A DNA stretch of 47,206 bases from Acidimicrobiales bacterium (GTDB lineage Bacteria; Actinomycetota; Acidimicrobiia; Acidimicrobiales; Aldehydirespiratoraceae), in assembly GCA_029263195.1 (NCBI GenBank), contig JAJCXX010000021.1:1-47206 (forward strand), given 5' to 3'. Shown in pieces: positions 34,128 to 42,897 of the stretch. The position numbers and the translations under genes are program-made. The first letter of the stretch is position 1. Each line of letters starts with the position of its first letter. A model generated the notes under the pieces. It searched no databases. It saw only the letters and a list, made by a program, of their open reading frames with translations, and was not told where the DNA came from.

Positions 34128-35369
34128 TCAACTCCCGGAGTGGCGAAGTTGGTCCAGCCACGATCGAAGTTGTTGCGGTGTCATCAGATCGCGAGATCCC
34201 AGGTCGGCGTCGCTCGCATGCTCCAGCTCGTCGGGCAAGTTCTGTACCACCACGTCGAGTTCGGCTGCGTTGGCGTAATCATCAACGACCGCCGCCATTT
34301 CGGCGTCGTGATCGACACCGCGCGCTCTGGCCGCAGCCACCAGCCCACGCAACAGGGACTCCCAGGTGGTCATCGGGCCCTGTGTGATCGAAGCCGATTC
34401 CTCGAATGAGTCGATGAATGCGAACGGGACCCGCTCAATCGTTCGACCATTGGCAATGGATGCGTACAACCAGTCTGAATCGAAGGCGAAACCGTAGGTG
34501 GACGGCGCCGCCAGGATGTCGCCCAGCGCGGCTGCCGTATACAGCTTGAACGCGGCCTGAGTGTCGCGCAGACCTTGACCGAACAGTGCCCGCCCGACCA
34601 TGCGTTGCATGTGGCGCAAAACGACGATGCCTGGACCCCATCGCGCCTCGGCCTTGACCAGCACAGCCTCCGGGTGTTTGCGGTCGCCGACAACTACATC
34701 CGCGCCGTCCCTGAATTGTCTGAGCAGGAGCCCTACCTGGGCCAGATTGACCGAGTTGTCGGCGTCGGTCATCACCACCGCATCGCACCCGTCGGCTAGC
34801 GCCACACTGGCCCCGTAGACGATCGCACCCCCCTTGCGTGACTCATCGACATGGGACAAGCCCACCAGCGGACCGGATGAAGCCGGAAGCGCGTCCGCCA
34901 ATCGCAGTACGTGGACACGGCCTCCCTGCTCATGCTCATTCGCCCTTTCCTGAGCCGTCGCCGCGCTGTCCTCAGGGTCACCGTCGTCGACCGCGTAGAC
35001 GTGCCAATCCACGGCCGAATCCGAGAACAGCCACGAAAGCTGGTCGAGCTTGGTGTGCAGGGCGTCTTCACCGGTTGGGTTGTCTTTGTCCCGCGGGCGC
35101 ATTCGTCGCTGCTCACCCCACATGGCGAACACGATTGCCACTCGACCAGACCAGTCGAGGCGCCGAACGTCTGTGCGCGACCGGGCCAACATGACGGCCA
35201 GGCGAAGGTCCAACGGCTCGGTGGGGTCCGCGGCGACGTTGCGAAGCGATTCGACGCTTGACCCGGGTGCCATGAGGACGTCGGCAAGATCTCGTACTCG
35301 TCGATCGTCGGCCGGGCTCGCCAAGTCGAAACTGCCCGTTGACAGACCGGAGTCGCGTCCATTCGTCAT
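34128..35369 (-). CDS. GT-A fold (family 2-like) glycosyltransferase
   Basis: 413 residues from the ATG at 35369. An N-terminal ~70-residue helical extension precedes the glycosyltransferase domain: RVAIVFAMWGE at 76-86, VDDGDPED at 127-134, metal-binding Asp-Ala-Asp at 202-204 in MTDADNS, GDRKHPE at 228-234, then a DTQAAFKLY element typical of GT2 enzymes handling polyprenyl phosphate or sugar nucleotides. There is no transmembrane segment, so cytosolic or peripheral. It would add a sugar from an NDP-sugar to an unknown acceptor. It is convergent with the TmrB-like gene and stands alone. Confidence 0.82.
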   Translation of the reverse strand: MTNGRDSGLSTGSFDLASPADDRRVRDLADVLMAPGSSVESLRNVAADPTEPLDLRLAVMLARSRTDVRRLDWSGRVAIVFAMWGEQRRMRPRDKDNPTGEDALHTKLDQLSWLFSDSAVDWHVYAVDDGDPEDSAATAQERANEHEQGGRVHVLRLADALPASSGPLVGLSHVDESRKGGAIVYGASVALADGCDAVVMTDADNSVNLAQVGLLLRQFRDGADVVVGDRKHPEAVLVKAEARWGPGIVVLRHMQRMVGRALFGQGLRDTQAAFKLYTAAALGDILAAPSTYGFAFDSDWLYASIANGRTIERVPFAFIDSFEESASITQGPMTTWESLLRGLVAAARARGVDHDAEMAAVVDDYANAAELDVVVQNLPDELEHASDADLGSRDLMTPQQLRSWLDQLRHSGS

Positions 35370-35463
35370 CCCGCCGACGCTAGTGCCCGCGGCGAGAGTC
35401 GGAGAGATGCACGAGGACGCGGTCAAGATCGCCATCGCACGACGCTCTCACTCGTTCGACTGG

Positions 35464-36228
35464 TCAGGGGGCGGTGTAGGCCCAGCTGAAGTCGAGGAAG
35501 ACGTCGGTGCCCAGGATCGCGGCGTCGATGTTGAAGGTCACGTAGAACAGCCGGTCTTCGAATCCCACGACGTCGGCGGCAGATCCATAGAGTCCATCGA
35601 GGTTCACGCTGTCCGAGTGATAGATGCACACCTTCCCCGGTGGGGCAGTGGGTGCCGACGCATTGCCGGTGCAGGCCGCGTCCTCGTCGAAGGATTCCGT
35701 CAATATCCCGCTCGGTTGGAAGTTTACGGATTCGTCATTCAGACCGACCGGAGCAACGCCGGGGAGCTGGACATCGATCCATACATCTGCATTGTCGACG
35801 ATGGACGCGTAGTCCCAGTTGCCGGCTCCGGTGACGGTCGTGCCCGACGGGATCGTCGCGGTGCCCAGTAGGGCGGCCGCGACCGCGGCATCGACCTGGG
35901 CTTTGGTGTAGGTCCCGGCGATACCGGCCGTCAGGGTGCTCAGGGCGGGTTGGACGATGTTGCTGTCGTAGCGGAAGTTGAAGGTGATGTTCTCGCCGCG
36001 GGTTACCGGGTCGAGGGGTTTGAAGGTGTCGGATCCGCCGGGGCTTCCGGTGGTGAGGCTGTTGTCCCACGCCCACTGGACCGGACTGCTGTAGAAGGGC
36101 GCGCCAGAAACGCCGGGCGCAGGCACATCCTTGAACGGATGCGCTGCCGCGAATACCGCCGTGGTGGCGACGAGTACGACTGTGAGCACGCTGATCGCCA
36201 GCTTGGTCTTCGTCAGAGTGATGGTCAT
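35464..36228 (-). CDS. Exported protein with SLH-like N-terminal motif
   Basis: 254 residues from the ATG at 36228, with AAGGCGG eight bases upstream. Signal peptide at about 1-28 (TKLAISVLTVVLVATTAVFA). Mature residues 30-87 resemble one S-layer homology repeat: HPFKDVP, FYSSPVQWAWDNSLTTG, then FKPLDPVTRGEN. A beta-rich remainder has ADVWIDVQLPG and a CTGNAS...GKVCIYHSD cysteine pair likely to form a disulphide. A single SLH motif suggests loose wall association rather than the usual triple-SLH anchor. The function is unknown. The 212 bp upstream to 36440 contain no gene I can support. Confidence 0.7.
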   Translation of the reverse strand: MTITLTKTKLAISVLTVVLVATTAVFAAAHPFKDVPAPGVSGAPFYSSPVQWAWDNSLTTGSPGGSDTFKPLDPVTRGENITFNFRYDSNIVQPALSTLTAGIAGTYTKAQVDAAVAAALLGTATIPSGTTVTGAGNWDYASIVDNADVWIDVQLPGVAPVGLNDESVNFQPSGILTESFDEDAACTGNASAPTAPPGKVCIYHSDSVNLDGLYGSAADVVGFEDRLFYVTFNIDAAILGTDVFLDFSWAYTAP

Positions 36229-36440
36229 TGGAGGAACCGCCTTTCGGTTGACCTCAACGACCCTAGATCCCTGAACGGTCCGTACTGGTGTTGCAGCCAT
36301 GGAGCGAGACGTCTGGCGATCGTCGCCCTCCCAAGGATCCGGGATCCGCTGTTCGGCATGAAACTCGACTCCGAGTGACCACACGACACCGGGCCCCGCC
36401 CCGTCCGTACAGGGGTTGGAACACCCCAGGAGAGCCAGAC

Positions 36441-36951
36441 ATGGAAGATCTACAAGAGATGATCGCGGGGCTGCGCGTCGCAGCGGTCACCGCGGCCACA
36501 AGAGCGACACATTCTGGAACGTGGACCTAACCGGCGGCAGCTACGTCACTGACTACCTGGCCCGAGCCGAAGGCGCCATCCAGGGTCTGTTCGTCCACGA
36601 CCCGTCGAATGCACCTACTTCCATACCTACCACGACGGCCACGAGCGATACAGCATTCAATCGAGCGACACCGATCTCGTAACAGACAACGGTGGTGCAA
36701 TCACGGTCCACGCCGGACCCGACGCCCCCGCCAACGGAGCGATGGCCAACTGGGTCGCCACCGAACCGGGCCAGCCCTTCCGGCTCAACTACCGGATCTA
36801 CCTCCCACAAGACACCCTGCTCGACCCCAACCACGTGGCCGACTTGACCTTCCACCCGTCATGCCGGCCTGACCCCGATACGGACCGCATCACATCTACC
36901 GGACCGCTCTTCGACCCCCGCAGGGTTCGCATGGTGTACCGCCAGGGGTAG
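36441..36951 (+). pseudogene. Broken DUF1214-type gene with two frameshifts
   Basis: A good ribosome site (AGGAG) precedes ATG 36441, but the frame stops at 36530. Coding continues in a second frame (FWNVDLTGGSYVTDYLARAE, from 36512) and then a third (TYHDGHERYSIQSSDTDLV and ANWVATEPGQPFRLNYRIYL, to the stop at 36951). The last part matches the DUF1214 C-terminal pattern: RYSI, an N-x-DGxxT strand, NW-P, then a Y-P-containing end. The middle of the domain looks deleted. Frame changes fall near 36490-36511 and 36600-36609. Confidence 0.65.
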
Positions 36952-37018
36952 CACACGCCGAGCCCTCGCCCTTGGTCTCCGCCGAGGCTCAAACTAGGTT
37001 GACCGCAGGCCGCAGATC

Positions 37019-38134
37019 ATGGGGGTCAGGATGATGGCGGACGACGTCGGCGACTACGCACGCAAGACATATCGCTATCTCAGGCTTGCCATCGTGGCGA
37101 TGGTCTTCTCGCTCCTGCTTTCGATGTTCTTCGAGTACGTCGAGGCGGGGGAACTCCTCGGATCGTTCAGTGCGTACTACTACTCCCCGGTGAATCCACT
37201 CTTCGTCGGAACGCTCATCATGATCGGCGTCTGCCTGATCGCCATTCGCGGCACGACGGACTTCGAAGACATAGCGCTGAATATTTCGGGATTGCTGGCG
37301 CCGGTGGTGGCACTCGTGCCGACCGGCTTTCCGTGGGGTGAGATCACCGACGAGAACGCCGATATCGATCCGGATCTCTATGGCGGCACGCTCTATTCGA
37401 TTCCGACCTCGGAGCTCACGGACAACACCATCTGGGCGATGCTGATCGCTTTGGCCGTCGCCGCTGGGGGCTCCTTCCTGCTGGCCAAGAAGTTCCGCGA
37501 TCAGAATCTCGGTCCTCGCGAGATACCCAAGAACACGTGGATCGGCCTCGGTCTCGCTATCGCCGCGGCGGGCGCGCTGATCGTGATCCACCAGGCCTGG
37601 GGCTCCCAGCGAACCCACGAGATCGCGGCCGTCGGCGTCTTCGGCGGTTTGTTCATGGTGGCAATGGCGAACGGCGTCCGACACGTCCGCGACAAGAACC
37701 ACCGTCAGACCATCCGCGTGGCCTGGGCCGCGGGAGCCGCTGGATCCCTGGCGATCCTCGGGGTCGTGCTGGTCGTGGTGGGCATCTGGCGGCTGATCGA
37801 TGGCGAAAACGCCGTCGTGTTGATCATCGGCGCCGCGGCCATCAGTTTGGTATTCGCCTGGCGGGAACTTCGCGAGGGACTGCGCAAGTACCTTGCGGTG
37901 TTCCGGCACGGCGACGACCAGTACTGCCGTCGCTACCTCCTCCTGGCCGGCTGGATGGTGGCGGCTGGCCCCGTGTTCGCGCTGGTGCCGGTCCGCTTGG
38001 AACACAAGACCTGGATCATCGAGTTCGTCGAGCTCGTGCCATTTGCCATCTTCTGGGTCATCCAGACGATCGAGCACTGGAACAGCGGCCTCGGCGCACA
38101 TTCCTACGATCCCCCGGCGACATCCGGTACATAG
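37019..38134 (+). CDS. Polytopic membrane protein, unknown function
   Basis: 371 residues; the ATG at 37019 has no clear ribosome site and the in-frame ATG at 37031, five bases after GGGGG, may be the true start. About eight transmembrane helices are visible (near 25-42, 65-83, 88-104, 140-157, 178-192, 203-217, 240-260 and 270-290, with two more toward the C-terminus), separated by charged loops. An acidic external loop ITDENADIDPDLYGG follows helix 3. I do not recognise a transporter or enzyme motif. It lies alone between the DUF1214 pseudogene and a VOC gene. Confidence 0.7.
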   Translation: MGVRMMADDVGDYARKTYRYLRLAIVAMVFSLLLSMFFEYVEAGELLGSFSAYYYSPVNPLFVGTLIMIGVCLIAIRGTTDFEDIALNISGLLAPVVALVPTGFPWGEITDENADIDPDLYGGTLYSIPTSELTDNTIWAMLIALAVAAGGSFLLAKKFRDQNLGPREIPKNTWIGLGLAIAAAGALIVIHQAWGSQRTHEIAAVGVFGGLFMVAMANGVRHVRDKNHRQTIRVAWAAGAAGSLAILGVVLVVVGIWRLIDGENAVVLIIGAAAISLVFAWRELREGLRKYLAVFRHGDDQYCRRYLLLAGWMVAAGPVFALVPVRLEHKTWIIEFVELVPFAIFWVIQTIEHWNSGLGAHSYDPPATSGT

Positions 38135-38264
38135 ATAACGGTCTCCGGCCAGGTCATCGACGTGTTCGTCTCACAACGACGGGACCCTCGAGCCGCATGA
38201 ACGTTCTTCACTGGGTGTCGGGCTACGAGGGGGAAGGATCCGAGGGAGTGATGGCGGCCGCGGT

Positions 38265-38606
38265 TCAGGCGACGCAGAACTCGTTGCCTTCTGGGTCTGC
38301 CATGACCGTCCAGGTGTGTTCGTCGGCGGTACGGGTCTCGATGACTGACGCGCCGAGACCGACCAGCTCGGCGACTGCGTGCTCGCGGTTGTCGGTGTTG
38401 AGGTCGAGATGGACACGATTCTTGGCGCTCTTGGGTTCGGGCACTGCTGCGAACGCGATCCGCGTCCCGGCATCATCGGCGGATAGCCGTATGAAGTCGC
38501 CCCAATCATCCTCGATGGGTCGTCCCAAGGCCTGGGACCAGAAGCCGGCGACCAGCTGAGGGTCGGCGGCGTCGAAGACGACGTGTTGAACCGTTGATGG
38601 GGCCAT
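38265..38606 (-). CDS. VOC superfamily (glyoxalase-like) protein
   Basis: 113 residues, one vicinal-oxygen-chelate unit made of two beta-alpha-beta3 modules: VQHVVFDAADPQLVAGFWSQ at 6-25, then RVHLDLNTDNREHAVAEL at about 64-81 and MADPEGNEFCV at the end. Candidate metal ligands are His8, His66 and Glu109. The group includes glyoxalases, dioxygenases and drug-binding resistance proteins; the C-terminal DPEGNEFCV is common in glyoxalase-like antibiotic-binding homologues. A dimer would form one or two sites. Substrate unknown. Confidence 0.85.
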   Translation of the reverse strand: MAPSTVQHVVFDAADPQLVAGFWSQALGRPIEDDWGDFIRLSADDAGTRIAFAAVPEPKSAKNRVHLDLNTDNREHAVAELVGLGASVIETRTADEHTWTVMADPEGNEFCVA

Positions 38607-38725
38607 GGTCGTCTCAAACTACTCAGTGATGGGTCAAGTTGTCGGCGCACGCGATCACCAAGTCCTATCCACTGATGGTCGGTGCACATGTCGCCGATCT
38701 CACCCGTGTCGGGACCGAACGTGTG

Positions 38726-38954
38726 TCAGGCGAAGCGTTGGTGGGAGGCAATGATGTCGTCTACGACCAAGACAACCTCACCCGGTTCCAGGTGGTCGTT
38801 GGCCGGCTCGAGGTCCATCGGGGTAGCGCCCTCGATCAGCGTCCACGGGTCGGTAGGTGAACCAGACCGTGACGCCGGAGGTGCTCGCCTTGCCGGTTAC
38901 TCCGACGAGCCTTCCAACGAGGGTCCTGTCGTCATTCGAAGCATCGCTGACCAT
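38726..38954 (-). pseudogene. Possible frameshifted short gene remnant
   Basis: On the minus strand one frame from ATG 38954 reads MVSDASNDDRTLVGRLVGV and on to VTVWFTYRP. After a one-base frame change near 38850 a second frame continues DPWTLIEGATPMDLEPAND and EPGEVVLVVDDIIASHQRFA to a stop at 38726. Joined, they read like one protein of about 75 residues. No family recognised. Coding potential is judged by eye only. The rest of 38607-39180 holds repeat A and nothing else I can support. Confidence 0.3.
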
Positions 38955-39029
38955 GCGAAGTGGTATAGGTCTGCCGCGGGTAGTGGCACTGTCGCATTGA
39001 GCCGAAGGGTCTCTCGTAATCGCCGATTG

Positions 39030-39147
39030 GCACGTCGTACCGTCCGGAAAGCCATGGGACACCATGCGGAGCCATGCAAAGCGCACGCCTCAGACCAGCA
39101 TGGCATTCCAAAACCTTGACAACGCCGTCAATGCAATAGCGCCCGTC
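39030..39147. repeat. Direct repeat copy A (~118 bp)
   Basis: Begins GCACGTCGTACCG and ends AGCGCCCGTC. It aligns with copy B at 40195-40313 in the same orientation, at about 80% identity with one 1-base indel (hand alignment). Shared blocks include GGAAAGCCAT, GGACACCATG and GCCGTCAATGCAA. It lies just upstream of the phosphotransferase gene. Confidence 0.85.
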
Positions 39148-39180
39148 GGCGCGCTCCCGACCCAGTTGGGCTAGAACCCG

Positions 39181-40119
39181 ATGATGGTTCTCGATGTCCC
39201 TGAGCTTGTTCGCCAGAGAGCGATGTCGAACGGTGCTGCTGGTCAGCGATGGCTCGATTCGCTGCCCGAGGTGGTTAGGGCGCTGGCCGATCAGTGGGAC
39301 CTGACGATCGGGCAGGGATTCAGTGGGGGCACGGCCGGATATGTGACCGCCGCTGTCGACTCGAGCGGCATGTCGTGCGTGTTGAAGGTTGCGATGCCCC
39401 TCGACCTGAACGACGAGCGTGACGCATTCCAGCGCAGCGTCCGAGCGCACCAACTGGCCGAAGGTCGAGGCTGCGCAGCGCTCCTGGCGGTCGACGCTTC
39501 GGAGTCCTCCGCTCCCGCGATGTTGCTCGAACGACTTGGACCCAATCTCTCTGAACTCAACTATGGGGTCCCGCGGATTCTCGAAGCGGTGACGGCTACG
39601 CTGCGCTCGTTCTGGCGGCCTATCCCCACTGACACGGGGTTGCCGACCGGCGCTGACAAGGCGGTCTGGCTAGCCCAGCACATCGCGACGTCGTGGACTC
39701 AGCTCGAGAAGCCCTGCAGCCGGGCGGTGATCGATCGTGCCGTCCTCTACTGCGACGAGCGCGCCGCAGCGTTCAATGTCACCAATGCTGTGCTTGTCCA
39801 CGGCGACGCCCACGGATGGAACACGCTGAGAGCAAACGACCGGACGTTCAAGTTCGTGGACCCCGAAGGCTTGTTGTCGGAGCGCGCCCATGACCTCAGC
39901 GTGCCCATGCGCGAATACAACGAGCCGCTATTGGTCGGCAATACCTCGCGGTTGACCCACCAACGAGCCGAGCTCCTAGCGACGCTGTGTGGGGTCGACC
40001 CCGAACCGGTGTGGCAATGGGGTTTCATCGAACGCGTGTCGACCGGGCTCGCCGCGGTACGCGATTTCGAAGGCGACGACGGAGTCGCATTCCTCGAAGT
40101 AGCCGAGCGATGCCTCTGA
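39181..40119 (+). CDS. Aminoglycoside (streptomycin-type) phosphotransferase family protein
   Basis: 312 residues with a protein-kinase-like fold. N-lobe: SGGTAGYVTAAV at 48-59 as the nucleotide loop and Lys69 in VLKV. The catalytic loop is HGDAHGWN with Asp209, and the metal-binding Asp227 is in FKFVDPEG. The SLPEVVRALADQWDLTIGQ start resembles streptomycin 6-kinases (APH(6)). It would phosphorylate an aminoglycoside or another hydroxylated small molecule in the cytosol; resistance is not proven. The gene is flanked by two copies of a ~119-bp direct repeat, the left one ending 33 bases before its start, suggesting it was acquired or duplicated as a unit. Confidence 0.82.
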   Translation: MMVLDVPELVRQRAMSNGAAGQRWLDSLPEVVRALADQWDLTIGQGFSGGTAGYVTAAVDSSGMSCVLKVAMPLDLNDERDAFQRSVRAHQLAEGRGCAALLAVDASESSAPAMLLERLGPNLSELNYGVPRILEAVTATLRSFWRPIPTDTGLPTGADKAVWLAQHIATSWTQLEKPCSRAVIDRAVLYCDERAAAFNVTNAVLVHGDAHGWNTLRANDRTFKFVDPEGLLSERAHDLSVPMREYNEPLLVGNTSRLTHQRAELLATLCGVDPEPVWQWGFIERVSTGLAAVRDFEGDDGVAFLEVAERCL

Positions 40120-40194
40120 CCCGTGACCAGACCGTGAAGCCCGCTAGTCGAAACGGCCATTACGCCGGCAGTCGCTCGACGCGGGGCCCGAATC

Positions 40195-40313
40195 GCACGT
40201 CGTGGTGTCTGGAAAGCCATAGGACACCATGCCGAGCCATGTGAAGCAGCATTCCTCAGGCCAGCGCGACATCCCGAAACCGTGGCTACGCCGTCAATGC
40301 AACGGTGCCGGTC
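40195..40313. repeat. Direct repeat copy B (~119 bp)
   Basis: Same-orientation partner of copy A (39030-39147), start to start 1165 bp apart. It begins GCACGTCGTGGTG and ends CGGTGCCGGTC. Its right end covers the stop and last five codons of the minus-strand gene at 40294-41028. Confidence 0.85.
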
Positions 40314-41028
40314 GGAGGACGCGTCGAGCTCCGACGGTCGCCGCCAAACCAATCGCGAGGACGATCACACCGATGACACTGACGCGACCGACAGGAGTGG
40401 ACGACGACGTGTTCTGTGTCGATGCAGTGCGCCCGGGAGTAGACAGCGGCGCCGAGACTTCGCGAGCGGCGCCCTGTTGTGGCGGCGGACTGGCGAGATC
40501 GCTGACAGCCACCGCCGTCGTGGGGTCGTGATCACTATTGATCTCGATGCCGATCTTGCTCAGTGTTGGTTCCAGCCCGTTCGGTGCGACGAACCAGCCG
40601 GTCACACTCGGGCCCCAGCCGCTGAGCCCGTCCTGTTGTGGCGTGTGGATCAACAGTCCGAGGTTCGCGTGGGCATAGATGTACTGGTGGATAGTGCGTT
40701 CTTCTTCGCTGAGAGATGGAGGGCCCGAGTTGATCCAACTCAGCGTGTACCTAGGCCCGAGGTCCGTTGACGCCGGTTCGTGGGGCAGGGCCACGCCGAC
40801 CGAGAACCACAGTCCTGTCTGCTGCATGAGTCCGTGCATCACGCTGGAATCGGCTGTCTGCATCAGGTCGATCGGACGGTCGATCCCAGGGCCGCTCAAC
40901 GTTGCCGCCGAGGGGCCTTTCGCCGCCGCGGGATGGACCGAACCCAACAGCACAGCAGAAGCAACTGCGATAGCCGCCAGACCTCGCGCCAACCACGCCT
41001 TGGTCCTGATCGGACTGTTCGACTCCAT
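40294..41028 (-). CDS. Exported, C-terminally membrane-anchored protein of unknown function
   Basis: 244 residues from the ATG at 41028, with GAGGT six bases upstream; the longer open frame lacks a signal-like start. Sec signal peptide at about 1-36 (KAWLARGLAAIAVASAVLL, then HPAAAKG). The mature domain has TLSGPGIDRPIDLMQ and IHTPQQDGLSGWGPS, followed by a Ser/Thr/Pro linker, a transmembrane helix (about 213-232) and a short RRVLRP tail in the cytosol. The topology is that of a surface-displayed domain. I do not recognise the domain. The last five codons and stop lie inside repeat copy B, so the C-terminal tail may have been rewritten by the repeat. Confidence 0.7.
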   Translation of the reverse strand: MESNSPIRTKAWLARGLAAIAVASAVLLGSVHPAAAKGPSAATLSGPGIDRPIDLMQTADSSVMHGLMQQTGLWFSVGVALPHEPASTDLGPRYTLSWINSGPPSLSEEERTIHQYIYAHANLGLLIHTPQQDGLSGWGPSVTGWFVAPNGLEPTLSKIGIEINSDHDPTTAVAVSDLASPPPQQGAAREVSAPLSTPGRTASTQNTSSSTPVGRVSVIGVIVLAIGLAATVGARRVLRPAPLH

Positions 41029-41153
41029 TGCGACGACCTCACCACTTCGGGAGAACTGAAGACCCAGGAATACTGGACCAACCCTCCTACACCGCTCCGA
41101 TCGGTTCGGTTCGGTTCCGCGATGCAACCCGGATAGAGAGCAAGTACCCGTGT

Positions 41154-41843
41154 TCACTCGATGGCGCGGGCGATCTCGATCATCTCATCTTCCGGGAGAG
41201 TCGATTCCAGGCGATACCCGATGCCAGAGTTGATCCACAACAGCACAGTGCTGGCTGAGACCTGGCGCTGCGGGGTCCGCAGAAGATGGTCGCCAGTGAC
41301 TAGCAAAGCGTCATCGCCGAGGCCTGTCACGGAACGAAACTCGGCATCGGGCCCCAGAACCTTGGTGTTGATCGAACCGGTCGAATCAGCGACACGAATC
41401 CACAGCGTGGTGTTGCTCTCAGACCACACGATGATGTTGCCGCCCTCGGGCGCCGCAACGACCCCATCGGGTGGGCCAAGGCCCGTCTCAGGAATGTCGG
41501 GCAACGGCTCAGCCAGCGCGACCTCGGCCTTGTCGAAGGGGATCATCTCGGAATCCTCAACGATCGACGGCAACGAGTCGGCACCGGCCGGTTGATCGTT
41601 CTCTAGTTCGATCCGAGTCGAGCCGATCCCGAGCCAGCCAGCGACAGCGTGCCGCGCTGGCGCGACGACCAACGTACCCGCAACCACGATGGCCACCACA
41701 GCAGCGACGGCTAGCAGCCGCCGGGATCGATGATGATCGTTCGGGTGAGCGGTGGGGAACGCGGCAGGCTCATCGACTTCCAGGTGCTCGCCGATGCTCG
41801 CAAGCACCGCGTCGAGTCGACGATCCGACATTCGCTCAGACAC
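41154..41843 (-). CDS. Membrane-anchored partner (likely anti-sigma factor) of the ECF sigma factor
   Basis: 229 residues from the GTG at 41843, five bases after GGGAGG; it overlaps the sigma-factor stop by eight bases. The N-terminal ~40 residues are cytosolic and charged, one transmembrane helix covers 42-60, and an exported C-domain follows containing WLGIGSTRIELEN, a pattern often seen after the helix in actinobacterial sigma-partner proteins. No zinc-binding HxxxCxxC anti-sigma motif is visible, so the anti-sigma role rests on gene order and topology. It would hold the sigma factor at the membrane until a surface signal arrives. Confidence 0.7.
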   Translation of the reverse strand: MSERMSDRRLDAVLASIGEHLEVDEPAAFPTAHPNDHHRSRRLLAVAAVVAIVVAGTLVVAPARHAVAGWLGIGSTRIELENDQPAGADSLPSIVEDSEMIPFDKAEVALAEPLPDIPETGLGPPDGVVAAPEGGNIIVWSESNTTLWIRVADSTGSINTKVLGPDAEFRSVTGLGDDALLVTGDHLLRTPQRQVSASTVLLWINSGIGYRLESTLPEDEMIEIARAIE

Positions 41844-42369
41844 CGACGCCTCCCACACTGGGAAGTTCCGCGCGAAGCCGCTTCAGCGCCCGAGACAGAC
41901 GTGACTTGACAGTTCCAGGCGCACAGTCCAACACCGATGCCATCTCGGCCTCCGTCAGCTGTTCGAAATACCGCAGAGCCACAACAAGGCGATCCCGCTC
42001 ACCGAGTGCGTTCAGCGCAGAGAGCACGCAATCTCTTTCGCTGGCAGTCACCGCACGGTCCTCAGGGCCGGGAGCCTGAGCCTTGGGTTCATGCTCGGCA
42101 CGCAGGTTGAGAGCTGCCCGGCGTCCCCGTCCCCGACGGTGGTTGCGCGCCGTGTTCGCCACGGCGCGCAGATACCACGACCGAAAACCGCGCATCGGGT
42201 CGACACCCTCGATCGATCGCCACACTCGCAAAGTTGCGTCCTGCACGACATCATCAGCCCCCACCACGGTGCCGAGCACAACCGTTGCCACCCGATGCGC
42301 GCTCACCGAACAACGAGCAACCAGCTCGCCGAACGCATCGGCGTCACCCGCACGGGCCCGCCTGACCAA
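41836..42369 (-). CDS. ECF RNA polymerase sigma factor
   Basis: 177 residues from a TTG at 42369, the only possible start after the in-frame TAG upstream, with GAGGA about ten bases before it. Region 2 covers about 10-75 (ADAFGELVARC, VVQDATLRVWRS, FRSWYLRAVANTARN) and region 4 about 110-165 (ERDRLVVALRYFEQLTEAEM, then CAPGTVKSRLSRALKRLR). It recruits core polymerase to its own promoter set. It is translationally coupled to the membrane partner at 41154. The 175 bp upstream (to 42544) should hold its promoter. Confidence 0.92.
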   Translation of the reverse strand: MVRRARAGDADAFGELVARCSVSAHRVATVVLGTVVGADDVVQDATLRVWRSIEGVDPMRGFRSWYLRAVANTARNHRRGRGRRAALNLRAEHEPKAQAPGPEDRAVTASERDCVLSALNALGERDRLVVALRYFEQLTEAEMASVLDCAPGTVKSRLSRALKRLRAELPSVGGVGV

Positions 42370-42544
42370 ACACTGCTCGTCCTCGATCTAACCGTCCTAG
42401 TCCATCCATCACGACATTGGTCGACAATCCACACGCGGCTCTCACGGTTCCTACACCGCAACCGGCGAGCCGGTTCCCACATAACACAGCCACGACGCGT
42501 CGTGGGATACTGGTCCTAGCAGCTACTTGAGGCGGGCATTGATC

Positions 42545-42820
42545 ATGAGCCAACCATCGCCGGACGAAATTCGGAAGCGCTTGGTCGAGATCGATGATGA
42601 GGTACGTGCGTTGGACGCTGACGAGTTCGCGCGGCGGCACGAGTTGCTGACCGAGTCCGATAGGTGTCGAGCCGCGTTGCTTGCTGAGGTTGGCGACGAA
42701 ATCGACGCGGCGAACAAGGAATGGGCCGACCGGGCGGGGCACAAGGGCGAACACGAGGTCGACTACGAAGCACTGAAGGGCCAGACCATCTCGGCGACTC
42801 CCGACAGCGGCGGCTTTTGA
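42545..42820 (+). CDS. Small charged, probably coiled-coil protein
   Basis: 91 residues from the ATG at 42545, with GAGGCGG 12 bases upstream. Strongly helical and charged (IRKRLVEIDDEVRALDADEF, then RCRAALLAEVGDEIDAANKEW), with no cysteine-rich or membrane part and a flexible C-terminus. Heptad-like hydrophobic spacing suggests a coiled coil. Function unknown. It sits between two ECF sigma modules on the opposite strand. Confidence 0.6.
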   Translation: MSQPSPDEIRKRLVEIDDEVRALDADEFARRHELLTESDRCRAALLAEVGDEIDAANKEWADRAGHKGEHEVDYEALKGQTISATPDSGGF

Positions 42821-42897
42821 ACCACCCGATGCGCGCTCTCGAGCCCGATCTGGGCGCGACAACGCCGTGAAGGCTGCCTGTGGCCGTATTGAGCTGG

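Noticed and set aside
38639-38860. Plus-strand 73-codon frame
   Set aside because: No ribosome site or homology, and the opposite strand reads more like a degraded gene.
39030-40313. Integron cassette with attC sites around the phosphotransferase
   Set aside because: Neither repeat copy contains the GTTRRRY/RYYYAAC core sites, and no integrase is present.
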